A stretch of DNA of 64,000 bases from Nocardioides_B sp963827435 (GTDB taxonomy: Bacteria; Actinomycetota; Actinomycetes; Propionibacteriales; Nocardioidaceae). Positions 1 to 8,416 of this stretch are shown piece after piece (position 1 is the stretch's first letter; every line of letters begins with the position of its first letter). The notes below the pieces were generated by a model. It was not told the DNA's origin. It saw only the letters and a program-made list of their open reading frames with translations, and did not search any database. The position numbers and the translations under genes are program-made. The stretch covers positions 295,576 to 359,575 of the forward strand of contig CAWHAU010000013.1 of NCBI GenBank assembly GCA_963827435.1. The letters run 5' to 3'.

Positions 1-597
<597 letters not shown>

Positions 598-615
598 CAC
601 TCCCCGCCGCCGGTT

Positions 616-644
616 GAGGCGCCCGAGCCGCTGCTCGGGGCCTC
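616..644 (+). terminator. Hairpin after secA
   Basis: A near-perfect inverted repeat (arms of about 12-13 nt around a CGCT loop) lies 19 nt after the secA stop. There is no T-run, as is usual for actinobacterial terminators. It separates secA from the next transcription unit. Confidence 0.55.
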
Positions 645-700
645 GACCAGCGGTGCGAACCAGCGACTGGTCGCGAAACACCTCCGTCACGGCTTCCCGC

Positions 701-706
701 TAGGGT
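701..706 (+). promoter_or_regulatory. -10 box TAGGGT of a leaderless promoter
   Basis: TAGGGT lies 7 nt upstream of the GTG at 714. This is the spacing expected when transcription starts at the first base of the start codon. No Shine-Dalgarno sequence is seen, which supports a leaderless transcript for the ATP-grasp operon. Confidence 0.55.
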
Positions 707-713
707 CACCAAG

Positions 714-2285
714 GTGATGGAGCTGTTCGAGAACTACCGCGACGGCGCCGGCGACGCCTACGACGAGATGTTCGACGGCGACGAGCTGCGAGGGCCCTAT
801 CGCGCCCTGGCCCAGTCGTTCCAGGAGGTCAGCGCGCCCGAGGTGCAGGCGCGGGCGGAGGCGCTGACCACGTCGTACCTCGAGCAGGGCGTCACCTTCG
901 ACATCGGCGGCGAGGAGCGGGCGTTCCCGCTGGACATCATGCCGCGGGTCATCGAGCAGGACGCCTGGTCGGTGATCGACCAGGGCGTGCAGCAGCGGGT
1001 GAAGGTCCTCGAGATGTTCCTCGACGACGTCTACGACACCGGCCGGGTCTTCGACGACGGCGTGGTGCCACGCGGCGTGGTCACGACCTCGTCGCACTTC
1101 CACCGGGTCGCGGCCGGGGTCAAGGCGCCCAACGGGGTGCGCATCCACGTGTCCGGCATCGACCTGATCCGCGACGCCGACGGCAGCTTCCGGGTGCTGG
1201 AGGACAACGTCCGGGTGCCGTCCGGGGTGTCCTACGTGATGACCAACCGGCGGGCCATCTCGGCGGCGCTGTCGGAGGCCTTCACCGGGCACCGCATCCG
1301 GCCGGTCGGCTCCTACCCCCGGCGGCTGCTCAACGCGCTGCGGGCCAGCGCCCCGGCCGGCGTCGACGACCCGACGGTCGTGGTGCTCACCCCCGGCGTG
1401 TTCAACGGCGCCTACTTCGAGCACGCGCTGCTCGCGCGGACGATGGGCATCGAGCTGGTCGAGGGTCGCGACCTGGTCTGCCAGCGCGGCCGGGTGATGA
1501 TGCGGACCACGCAGGGCCTCGAGCAGGTGCACGTGATCTACCGCCGCGTCGACGACGAGTTCCTCGACCCGGTGCACTTCCGCTCCGACTCGATGCTCGG
1601 CTGCCCCGGGCTGATGAACGCCGCCCGCGCCGGCAACGTGACGATCGCGAACGCGGTCGGCAACGGCGTCGCGGACGACAAGCTGATCTACACCTACCTC
1701 CCGGACCTGATCCGCTACTACCTGTCCGAGGAGCCGGTGCTCGCCAACGTCGACACCTGGCGCCTCGGCGAGCCCTCCCACCGCGAGGAGGTCCTGGACC
1801 GCCTCGACGAGCTGGTGCTGAAGCCGGTCGACGGCTCCGGCGGCAAGGGCATCGTGATCGGCCCCGCGGCGACGAAGGCCGAGCTCGACCTGCTGCGCCG
1901 CAAGGTGCTCGCCGACCCCCGGTCCTGGATCGCCCAGCCCGTCGTCCAGCTGTCGACGGTGCCGACGCTCTTCGACAACCGGATGCGTCCGCGGCACGTC
2001 GACCTGCGCCCGTTCGCGGTCAACGACGGCTCGAAGGTGTGGGTGCTGCCCGGCGGGCTGACCCGGGTCGCGCTGGCCGAGGGCGAGCTGATCGTGAACT
2101 CCTCGCGCGGCGGCGGCTCCAAGGACACCTGGGTGCTCGCCGGCGGCCGGGCGGTCGCGCCGGCCCCGGCCGCACCCGCCCCCGAGGTGCACGCACCGCC
2201 GCTCGACACCGGCCCGGCGATCGAGTCCCGCTCGATGCAGGCCGAGCAGCAGCAGCAGACCAAGGTCGAGGAGTCCTCGTGCTGA
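714..2285 (+). CDS. Circularly permuted ATP-grasp protein (DUF404/DUF407)
   Basis: Member of the circularly permuted ATP-grasp family, predicted to form peptide or amide bonds with ATP; the real substrate is unknown. The 523-residue product has the family's landmarks: FPLDIMPRVI near residue 75, a central GSYPRRLL stretch, a late glycine-rich ATP-binding loop (LKPVDGSGGKGIVIGP) near residue 365, and DLRPFAV and NSSRGGGSKDTWVL near residue 430-475. The last 45 residues are an Ala/Pro/Gln-rich tail. The start is GTG 714, 7 nt after a -10 box; the ATG three bases later is an alternative. The next gene overlaps by 7 nt, so the two are probably translationally coupled. The following alpha-E and transglutaminase-like genes are the usual companions of this family. 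Confidence 0.88.
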   Translation: MMELFENYRDGAGDAYDEMFDGDELRGPYRALAQSFQEVSAPEVQARAEALTTSYLEQGVTFDIGGEERAFPLDIMPRVIEQDAWSVIDQGVQQRVKVLEMFLDDVYDTGRVFDDGVVPRGVVTTSSHFHRVAAGVKAPNGVRIHVSGIDLIRDADGSFRVLEDNVRVPSGVSYVMTNRRAISAALSEAFTGHRIRPVGSYPRRLLNALRASAPAGVDDPTVVVLTPGVFNGAYFEHALLARTMGIELVEGRDLVCQRGRVMMRTTQGLEQVHVIYRRVDDEFLDPVHFRSDSMLGCPGLMNAARAGNVTIANAVGNGVADDKLIYTYLPDLIRYYLSEEPVLANVDTWRLGEPSHREEVLDRLDELVLKPVDGSGGKGIVIGPAATKAELDLLRRKVLADPRSWIAQPVVQLSTVPTLFDNRMRPRHVDLRPFAVNDGSKVWVLPGGLTRVALAEGELIVNSSRGGGSKDTWVLAGGRAVAPAPAAPAPEVHAPPLDTGPAIESRSMQAEQQQQTKVEESSC

Positions 2286-3211
2286 GCCGGATCGCGGAGT
2301 CGATGTTCTGGATCGGCCGCTACGTCGAGCGGGCCGAGGACACCGCGCGGATCCTCGACGTGCAGACCCAGATCATGGTGGAGGACCCGTCGGTCGACAT
2401 CGACACCGCCTGCCGCACCCTCCTCGGCGTCATGGGCACCGAGATCCCCGAGGAGCGCCTGACCCTGGAGGCCGCGCTCTACCGGCTGGCGTTCGACACC
2501 GACGAGGGTACGTCGATCTCGTCGGCCATCGGCGGCGCACGGGAGAGCGCCCGTCGGGCCCGCGAGACGCTGTCGACCGAGCTGTGGGAGGTCATCAACT
2601 CGACCTACCGCACGGTGGGATCCGGCCGGTTCCGCGCGATGCGCACGCAGGACGCGTTCCGGTGGATGCGCGAGCGGGCCGCCGTCATCAACGGCACCGC
2701 CGACGCGACCATGAGCCGCGACGAGGGCTGGCAGTTCCTGGTCCTCGGCCGGTCGCTGGAGCGGGCCGACATGACCGCCCGCCTGGTCGCCACCTCGGCG
2801 CTGAGCCCGGGACCGAACTCGGCGTGGGCCACCACGTTGCGGGCCTGCGGCGCCTACCAGTCGTTCCTGCGCACCTACCGCGGCCTCGAGACCGACCGCG
2901 AGGCGGCGGAGTACCTCCTGCTCGACCGGCTCTTCCCGCGCTCGGTGGTGCACGCGCTGACCCGCGCGGAGCAGTGCCTGGCCAACCTCGAGGCGAGCGG
3001 CCAGCGGGTCGGCTTCCAGGACGAGGCGCAGCGGCTGCTCGGCCGGGCCCGCGCCGAGCTGGAGTACCGCTCCATCGCGGACATCGTCACCGACCTGCCC
3101 GGCGAGATGGAGCGGCTGCAGCGCACCTGCGCCGCCGCCAGCGACGCGGTCACCCACCGCTACTTCGCGCACGCCGTGGCGATGAGCTGGCAGGGAGGGG
3201 CCGCCCGATGA
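2279..3211 (+). CDS. Alpha-E domain protein (DUF403)
   Basis: A 310-residue, mainly helical protein of the alpha-E family, which accompanies circularly permuted ATP-grasp proteins in many bacteria. The N-terminus LSRIAESMFWIGRYVERAED is the family signature, with RxxE-type motifs repeating later (SLERADMTARL near residue 160). No signal peptide or membrane segment is seen. The start is GTG 2279, which overlaps the ATP-grasp stop; the frame is open further upstream inside that gene, but the conserved N-terminus begins here. The stop overlaps the next start as ATGA. Its biochemical role is not established; it is thought to act with the ATP-grasp enzyme in a peptide-forming system. Confidence 0.88.
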   Translation: MLSRIAESMFWIGRYVERAEDTARILDVQTQIMVEDPSVDIDTACRTLLGVMGTEIPEERLTLEAALYRLAFDTDEGTSISSAIGGARESARRARETLSTELWEVINSTYRTVGSGRFRAMRTQDAFRWMRERAAVINGTADATMSRDEGWQFLVLGRSLERADMTARLVATSALSPGPNSAWATTLRACGAYQSFLRTYRGLETDREAAEYLLLDRLFPRSVVHALTRAEQCLANLEASGQRVGFQDEAQRLLGRARAELEYRSIADIVTDLPGEMERLQRTCAAASDAVTHRYFAHAVAMSWQGGAAR

Positions 3212-4053
3212 CCATGCAGTTCCGTGTCGTGCACACCACCCGCATCGCCTACGACGGAGGGGTCGCGGCGTCGTACAACGAGGCCCGGATGACCCCGATC
3301 ACCACGGCCGAGCAGGTCGTGGTGCACACCCGCCTGGACGTGGCGCCGACCCCGTGGAGCCACTCCTACCGCGACTACTGGGGCACCGACGTCACCGCTT
3401 TCGAGGTGCTCGACCAGCACAGCGAGCTGACCGTCACCGCCACCTCGACGGTGCAGGTCAACCGGCCCGCGCAGCAGCCGGGCGGCCTGGGCTGGGACGA
3501 CGTGCGCTCGCCGGACGTGCAGGACCGCTTCTGCGAGACGCTCGTCGTCGACGACCGGGTGCGCCCGGACGAGGAGCTGACCGCGCTGGCCGACAAGCTC
3601 GCCGCTGAGGCGGACGGGCCGAGCGACTTCGCGCGCACGGTGTGCTCGCTGGTCTACGACGAGATGAAGTACCAGTCCGGCTCGACCAAGGTGCACGGTC
3701 ACGCGTCCGACGCGTGGGCGGCGCGGGCCGGTGTCTGCCAGGACATGGCGCACGTCGCGATCGGGGTGCTGCGCGCGGCCCGGGTGCCGGCGCGCTACGT
3801 GTCCGGCTACCTGCATCCGCGGCGCGAGCCGGTCGTCGGCGACACCGTCGTCGGCGAGTCGCACGCCTGGATCGAGTGGTGGGACGGGCGGTGGCTGGGC
3901 TTCGACCCGACCAACGACCTCGAGCCGGGGGACCGGCACATCGTTGTGGCGCGCGGCCGCGACTACTCCGACGTACCCCCGCTCACCGGCATCTTCTCCG
4001 GCGGCACCACCTCGTCGATGGCCGTCGACGTCCAGGTCACCCGCCTCTCCTGA
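3208..4053 (+). CDS. Transglutaminase-like cysteine peptidase-fold protein
   Basis: A 281-residue protein with an N-terminal beta-rich domain (MTMQFRVVHTTRIAYDGGV and onward, about 110 residues) typical of the bacterial transglutaminase N-terminal region, then a transglutaminase core. The catalytic triad can be placed: Cys in ARAGVCQDMAHVAIGVLRA (near residue 177), His in GESHAWIEWWDG (near 219) and Asp in GFDPTNDLEPGDRHI (near 234). Such enzymes cleave or transfer amide bonds. It is the last gene of the ATP-grasp/alpha-E operon, starting with ATGA overlap. No secretion signal is visible, so it probably acts in the cytoplasm. The substrate is unknown. Confidence 0.88.
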   Translation: MTMQFRVVHTTRIAYDGGVAASYNEARMTPITTAEQVVVHTRLDVAPTPWSHSYRDYWGTDVTAFEVLDQHSELTVTATSTVQVNRPAQQPGGLGWDDVRSPDVQDRFCETLVVDDRVRPDEELTALADKLAAEADGPSDFARTVCSLVYDEMKYQSGSTKVHGHASDAWAARAGVCQDMAHVAIGVLRAARVPARYVSGYLHPRREPVVGDTVVGESHAWIEWWDGRWLGFDPTNDLEPGDRHIVVARGRDYSDVPPLTGIFSGGTTSSMAVDVQVTRLS

Positions 4054-4101
4054 GTTGTCAGGCGGTGACGTCGCCGGGACGACGTGAGCGCCTGACAACT
4101 C
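4052..4101. repeat. Palindromic repeat P1 between convergent genes
   Basis: Arms GAGTTGTCAGGCG (4052-4064) and its exact complement (4089-4101), with a second inner pair (ACGTCG/CGACGT). It sits at the junction of two convergent genes and overlaps the transglutaminase gene's stop codon. A related 48-nt palindrome occurs at 14842-14885. A bidirectional terminator is the simplest role. Confidence 0.65.
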
Positions 4102-4110
4102 GGCGGGGGG

Positions 4111-4668
4111 TCAGCCGAGCTGGAGGGCGACGCAGGTCCAGCGGCCCTTGCGCTGCTCGAGCCGGGCGGCCAGGGCCCGGGAGCGTTGGCCGTGCCGCAC
4201 GTGCACGCTCACCTCGGCGGTGCCCGGCTGCGGCTGGAAGACATGCACGCTGCGGACCTGCGGCCGGATCGTCCGCCGTCGTTGCAGCGCCGGCGCGGTG
4301 CGGCCGAGGATCCGCACCCGGCGGTCGAGGTCCTGGTAGACGCGTGCGGTCGTCCAGCGCAGCAGCTGGCTCACCGGCCGGTCACCGCCGAGCACCTCCA
4401 CGGTCGCCTGGGCGAACCGGGCCGCCCAGGCCTGCACCTCGCGGTGCTCACGCGACCCGCCGCCGTCGAGGAGACGCAGGTCCGGCGCCGGAGGGACCAC
4501 CGACGGGGCCGGCACGTCGAGCGCCAGGCTGCCGTCGATCGCGGCGACGGGGACCACCTCGCGCTCGTCGCCACCGGCGAGCAGTCGGGTCACGGTGGCC
4601 AGGTCGCCGGACGGGGCCGGAGGCCGGCGCGCCACGACGGACGGGACGGGGGTGCGGTCGGTGCTCAT
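4111..4668 (-). CDS. Rv3235-like protein (DUF6459)
   Basis: A 185-residue protein resembling the mycobacterial Rv3235 family found near secA in actinobacteria. The N-terminal 75 residues are Pro/Ala/Asp-rich and likely disordered. The C-terminal domain (VQAWAARFAQATVEVLGGDR, then LLRWTTARVYQDLDRR and VRSVHVFQPQPGTAEVSVHV) is the conserved part and ends in RWTCVALQLG. The start ATG 4668 overlaps the stop of the LysM gene (ATGA), so the two genes form an operon. No catalytic motif or signal peptide is visible, and the function is unknown. The conserved partnership with secA and LysM genes suggests a cell-envelope or secretion-linked role, which is inference. Confidence 0.72.
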   Translation of the reverse strand: MSTDRTPVPSVVARRPPAPSGDLATVTRLLAGGDEREVVPVAAIDGSLALDVPAPSVVPPAPDLRLLDGGGSREHREVQAWAARFAQATVEVLGGDRPVSQLLRWTTARVYQDLDRRVRILGRTAPALQRRRTIRPQVRSVHVFQPQPGTAEVSVHVRHGQRSRALAARLEQRKGRWTCVALQLG

Positions 4669-5415
4669 CGTCGGGGTTCCTCTCGGTCGGGTGCGGGGGA
4701 AGCGATGGGGGCCGGGACGACCAGGTGCTGCCCCGGGAGGATCAGGTCCGGGTCGCCGACCCGGGAGCGGTTGGCGTGGTGGAGCCGGTGCCAGGCCGCG
4801 GTGACCTCGGCGTCGTCGGCAGCCGGGCCCAGCAGCCCCTCTGCGATCGACCACAGCGAGTCGCCCGGCCGGACCACGACCTCACGCGGTCGCGGCACCG
4901 CGCCGGCGCGGAGCCGCCGGGGTGGCCGGTCCGGCCCCGACGGCGCGGTCCGGGAGCGGCAGCCCGGTCAGGGAAGCGACGCCCGGCGCGGCTCCGGGTG
5001 CGGCATGGCCGGAGTCGGCGAGCGCGGGCCCGACCGTCGTCGTACCGACGCCGAGTCCGAGCACCGTGACGACGGCGGCGCGGGCGACGGCGGGACAGGT
5101 CCGCTCCGCGGCCCGCGCGCACCGGGCGACCAGCGGGCTGCCGGGCGCGAAGGCGCCGGCCAGCCGGGTGAGAGCCACGAGCGCCGTCGACCCCAGCAGC
5201 CACGCGCTGCCACCGAGCAGGGCCGTCGCGCAGAGACCCGCGAGCACCTGGTCGAGGGGGAGGGCCGCCAGGGACGCGGGCCCACCGGCGGCGAGCAGGG
5301 ACGTGACCCGCAGGAACGGGTCCCCGGCCAGCCCCCACACGCCCACCGCTCCGGCGCCGCACAGCACGAGCGCCAGGCAGCCGCGCAGCAGCGTGGGGAA
5401 CCCGAGAGCAGGCAT
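4665..5415 (-). CDS. Membrane protein with C-terminal LysM domain (frame broken)
   Basis: Read as one gene of about 249 residues in two frames. The first frame (from ATG 5415) has hydrophobic segments near residues 10-30, 60-85 and 108-125, then a Pro/Ala linker, and ends at 4882. The second (to 4665) holds a LysM domain: VVVRPGDSLWSIAEGLLG, NRSRVGDPDLILPGQHLVVP. The GTG at 4898 that would open the second part has no visible ribosome site. The frame change is equivalent to one extra base near 4885-4930. LysM domains bind peptidoglycan, so the protein probably places LysM at the membrane-wall interface. The alternative is two coupled genes. The next gene overlaps by ATGA. Confidence 0.68.
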
Positions 5416-5428
5416 GTCAGACCCTTGT

Positions 5429-5445
5429 GTTTGATATCGTTTGAT
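5429..5445. promoter_or_regulatory. Direct repeat GTTTGAT x2, 10 bp apart
   Basis: Two copies of GTTTGAT (5429-5435 and 5439-5445) lie one helical turn apart in an unusually AT-rich patch between divergent genes, 14 bp from the start of the LysM gene. The position suits an operator. A BldC-like regulator is encoded 0.6 kb away; any link between them is inference. Confidence 0.35.
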
Positions 5446-5529
5446 TCATTTAGAACTATGAGAGGAACGACGTCAACCGTTTGTCCACAGACGATTGACA
5501 CGACGGCGCCGACCCGCGAGCGTGCGGGG

Positions 5530-6060
5530 ATGCGCTGGGAAGAGCGGCTCCTCGACCTGTTCGACGACCTCGAGCAGCAGGCCGACGGCCTCGCCCTGGC
5601 CGAGCGAGACGCGCTGGTGGCCGAGCAGAGCCGCGCGGAGTACGCCGAGGTCGACCTCGCGGCACGGCTGGCCGGCTCCGTGGGCGGCCGGGCGTGGCTC
5701 GACGTGCAGGGGGTCGGCGGTCTCGACGGCGTGCTGCGCCGGACCGGCGACGGGTGGCTCGTGCTCGAGGCGGGCGGCGGCGCCTGGGTCGTCCTCCTCC
5801 CCGCCGTACGGCGCGCCCGGGGACTCTCCGACGCCGCCGTGGACGCGGCGGCCCGCCCGCTCGCGGCGCGGCTCGGGGTCGCCTCGGCGCTGCGCGGTCT
5901 CGCGGAGACCCGGCTGGAGTGCGTGCTGCACGGCACGGACGGTCAGGTCGCGCGGGCGGTGCTGGGCCGGGTCGGCCGGGACTTCGTGGAGGTGCGTCCG
6001 GCCGACGGGCCGGTCGAGGTGGTCCCGTTCGCGGCGATCGCCGCGCTGCGCCCGGGGTGA
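5530..6060 (+). CDS. Conserved hypothetical protein with beta-barrel-like segments
   Basis: I do not recognise a named family. The 176-residue product starts with an acidic helical segment (RWEERLLDLFDDLEQQADGL and onward), followed by two similar beta-rich stretches: GRAWLDVQGVGGLDGVLRR with WLVLEAGGGAWVVLLPAV, and RLECVLHGTDGQVARAVLG with FVEVRPADGPVEVVPFAAI. These look like two Sm/SH3-type barrel halves around a helical spacer. It has no signal peptide or membrane segment. ATG 5530 is chosen because a GGGG stretch directly precedes it and the helical domain begins there; ATG 5458 is in frame and would add 24 polar residues. It runs opposite to the LysM gene and converges on the small HTH gene. 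Confidence 0.62.
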   Translation: MRWEERLLDLFDDLEQQADGLALAERDALVAEQSRAEYAEVDLAARLAGSVGGRAWLDVQGVGGLDGVLRRTGDGWLVLEAGGGAWVVLLPAVRRARGLSDAAVDAAARPLAARLGVASALRGLAETRLECVLHGTDGQVARAVLGRVGRDFVEVRPADGPVEVVPFAAIAALRPG

Positions 6061-6066
6061 ACCCGG

Positions 6067-6309
6067 TCAGTCCCGGGACGTGGGCTGCCGGTCCTTCTTG
6101 GCGTCCGACTCGGCGTACATCCGCTGGATGTACTTCTCGAGCTCGACGGTCTCGATGCGGTACTGCTGGCGCCCACCGATCTGGATGTAGCGCAGCTCGC
6201 CGGACTGCACGAGCGCCCGCACCTGCGCCACGGAGGTGGCCAGGATCTCCGCCACGTCGGCGAGGGTGAGGAACCGAGGGGCCGGGTCGCCGCCCTGCGT
6301 GCTGGACAT
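6067..6309 (-). CDS. Small BldC/MerR-like helix-turn-helix regulator
   Basis: An 80-residue DNA-binding protein with one winged helix-turn-helix of the excisionase/BldC type: FLTLADVAEILATSVAQVRA, LVQSGELRYIQIGGRQQYRI, then VELEKYIQRMYAESDAKK. The pattern 'ADVAEIL...VRALVQSGEL...I...RIE' is shared with BldC, a regulator of development in Streptomyces. The start ATG 6309 gives the family length; codons upstream in the same frame are low-complexity. It lies between a convergent gene of unknown function and a divergent SAF gene. The direct repeat at 5429-5445 is a possible target, but nothing in the sequence proves it. Confidence 0.82.
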   Translation of the reverse strand: MSSTQGGDPAPRFLTLADVAEILATSVAQVRALVQSGELRYIQIGGRQQYRIETVELEKYIQRMYAESDAKKDRQPTSRD

Positions 6310-6411
6310 GGCGCCACTATGCCAGCGTTTGCCGGCGTTTCGCTGCGCCGACCCCCGTTTGGCTGTGGACGACCAGGTGTCGAATCCGGACGAACAGAGC
6401 ATGATGGGCGC

Positions 6412-7137
6412 ATGACAGCACGGGGGCCCGACACCGATGCACGCTCGCGTGGCACCTCGCCCGCACCGCCGTCCTCACCGGCCGCCACGCGCGCGACCCG
6501 GTCCCGCTGGCGCGACCCGAGGATGGCCGTCGGCGTCGTCCTCGTGGCGGCGTGCGCGCTGCTCGGTGCCACGCTGCTCGGCGGCTCCGACGACACCGTC
6601 GGCGTCTGGGCGGCGCGCCGGGCGATGAACGCGGGGGAGTCCGTGTCCGCGGACGACCTGGTCCGCCGCGACGTCCGGTTCACCGACCAGCACGACGCGG
6701 ACGCCTACCTGTCCGCCGACACCCCGCTCCCGTCGGGGGCCACGCTCACGCGGCCCGTCGGCGGCGGGGAGATGGTGCCGCGAGGCGCGCTCGGCGCGGC
6801 GGGGTCGCAGGCCCTCACCGAGGTCCCGCTGTCGGTCGACAGTGACGCCGTGCCCAGCACGCTGCGGGTCGGTGCGGTCGTGGACGTCTGGGTCACCCCG
6901 GACCGCGCCGCCGACGCGTCCGGTCCCGTCGACGGCTCCGACGGCTCCGACGCCCCGCGCTCCGTGCTCGTGTTCGACGACGTCGCCGTGCTGTCGGTGC
7001 CGCGCACCGGCTCCTCGCTCGGCCCCACCGCCACCCGACAGGTCATCGTCGGCGTCGGCGCGGACCAGCAGTCGCGGCTGCCCACGTCGCTCGCCACGCT
7101 GGCCGGTGGCTCCGTCCTCCTCACCGCCCAACGATGA
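6412..7137 (+). CDS. SAF-domain (CpaB-like) membrane-anchored protein
   Basis: A 241-residue protein with a polar N-terminus, one membrane anchor (MAVGVVLVAACALLGATLLG, residues about 38-57), a SAF domain (AARRAMNAGESVSADDLVRR, PLPSGATLTRPVGGGEMVPR) and a C-terminal beta-rich half ending LAGGSVLLTAQR. CpaB-like proteins of this shape belong to Flp/Tad pilus assembly in actinobacteria. CATGAT at 6400-6405 lies 6 nt before the ATG, so the transcript is probably leaderless. The stop overlaps the ATG of the CpaE-like gene by ATGA. The main Tad operon is at 42-46.7 kb, so this pair is a satellite locus. Confidence 0.78.
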   Translation: MTARGPDTDARSRGTSPAPPSSPAATRATRSRWRDPRMAVGVVLVAACALLGATLLGGSDDTVGVWAARRAMNAGESVSADDLVRRDVRFTDQHDADAYLSADTPLPSGATLTRPVGGGEMVPRGALGAAGSQALTEVPLSVDSDAVPSTLRVGAVVDVWVTPDRAADASGPVDGSDGSDAPRSVLVFDDVAVLSVPRTGSSLGPTATRQVIVGVGADQQSRLPTSLATLAGGSVLLTAQR

Positions 7138-8416
7138 CGTCACCGCTCGCCGCCGCGAGGGTCGCGGTCCTGGTGGCCGCGGCCGGGGCGGGCTGGGAGG
7201 CCGAGGTCCTCGACCGGCTCGAACGCGGCGGCCCGGCCGTGAGGCTCGGCAAGCGCTGCGTCGACCTCACCGACCTGCTGGCCAGCGCCACCACCGGCCT
7301 GGCCTCGGCCGCCGTCGTCGCACCCGGCCTGCCCGGCCTGGACGCCGACAGCGTCGCCACGCTCCAGCGGGCCGGGGTGGGCGTCCTCGTCGTGGGCACG
7401 GTCGAGGAGCTGCGCGACGACGAGCCGGAGCGGCTGCGACGCCTGGGCGTCGCCCAGCGTGCTCACGGTTGCCGAGCTGCCGGACCTCGCCGGCGCCGTG
7501 CTCGCCGCCGGGGACGACGTTCGCCCGGTCGACGACGAGCCCGTCGCGACGGCCGACGCCGCGAGCCCGCCCGGCCGGCTGCTGGCGGTGTGGGGACCCG
7601 CGGGTGCGCCCGGCCGCACGACGGTGGCGGTCGGGGTCGCGGCCGAGCTGGCCCGGGCCGGGCACGACGACGTTCCTGCTCGACGTCGACCCGTACGGCG
7701 GTGCCGTCGCGCAGCACCTCGGTGTGCTCGACGAGGTCTCGGGCCTGCTGGCGGCCGCTCGGTCCGCGAACTCCGGGCTGCTCGACGTCGAGCGGCTGGG
7801 CGGCTACGGGCGCCAGGTCGGCGACGGGCTGCGGGTGCTCACCGGCCTGCCGCGCGCCGACCGGTGGCGGGAGGTCCGGCCCGCCGCGTTCGAGGACCTG
7901 CTCGACGCGTCCCGGGACCTCGCCGGGCACGTCGTCCTCGACACGGGCTTCAGCCTCGAGTCCGAGGACGCCGCCGACCCGTTCGGCGGCGGCGCTCCGC
8001 AGCGCAACGAGATGACCCTGGCCGCCGTACGCTCGGCCGACGAGGTGCTCGTGGTCGGCGCCGCGGACCCGGTCGGGCTGGCCCGGCTCGCGCGGGGCCT
8101 GGTCGAGCTGCGCGACCTGGTGCCGGGCGTGCGCCCGCGGGTGGTGGTCAACCGCACCCGGACGTCGCTGGGCTGGAGCGACCGCGAGATCCGCGGCATG
8201 GTCGAGGGCTTCGTGACCCCGCTCGACGTGCACTTCCTGCCCGACGACCGGGCAGCCGCCGACCGGGCGCTGATGGCCGGTCAGAGCCTCGCGGAGACGG
8301 GGGAGTCGGAGCTGCGGTCGGCCCTCGCCGCGGTGGCGCGAGCCGTCGCGGGAGACCCGGCGGTCGCGCCGGGCCGGCGTGGGCTCAGGCGCCGAAGAGC
8401 AGGTAGAGACCGGTGA
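7134..8416 (+). CDS. CpaE-like pilus-assembly ATPase/localisation protein (two frame breaks)
   Basis: MinD/ParA-type protein related to CpaE/TadZ, which places Tad pilus machinery at the pole. It is about 427 residues when read across three frames: 7134 to about 7453, about 7455 to about 7673, and about 7674 to 8416. Joined, it has a receiver-like N-terminal domain, then LLAVWGPAGAPGRTTVAVGV (a Walker-like GPAGAPGRTT near residue 155, in place of GGxGK[ST]), LLDVDPYGGAVAQHLGV and the C-terminal RPRVVVNRTRTS. Removing one C from CCC at 7453-7455 and one T from TT at 7673-7674 restores a continuous reading. The end overlaps the convergent neighbour by 32 nt. The gene starts ATGA-coupled to the SAF gene. 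Confidence 0.75.
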
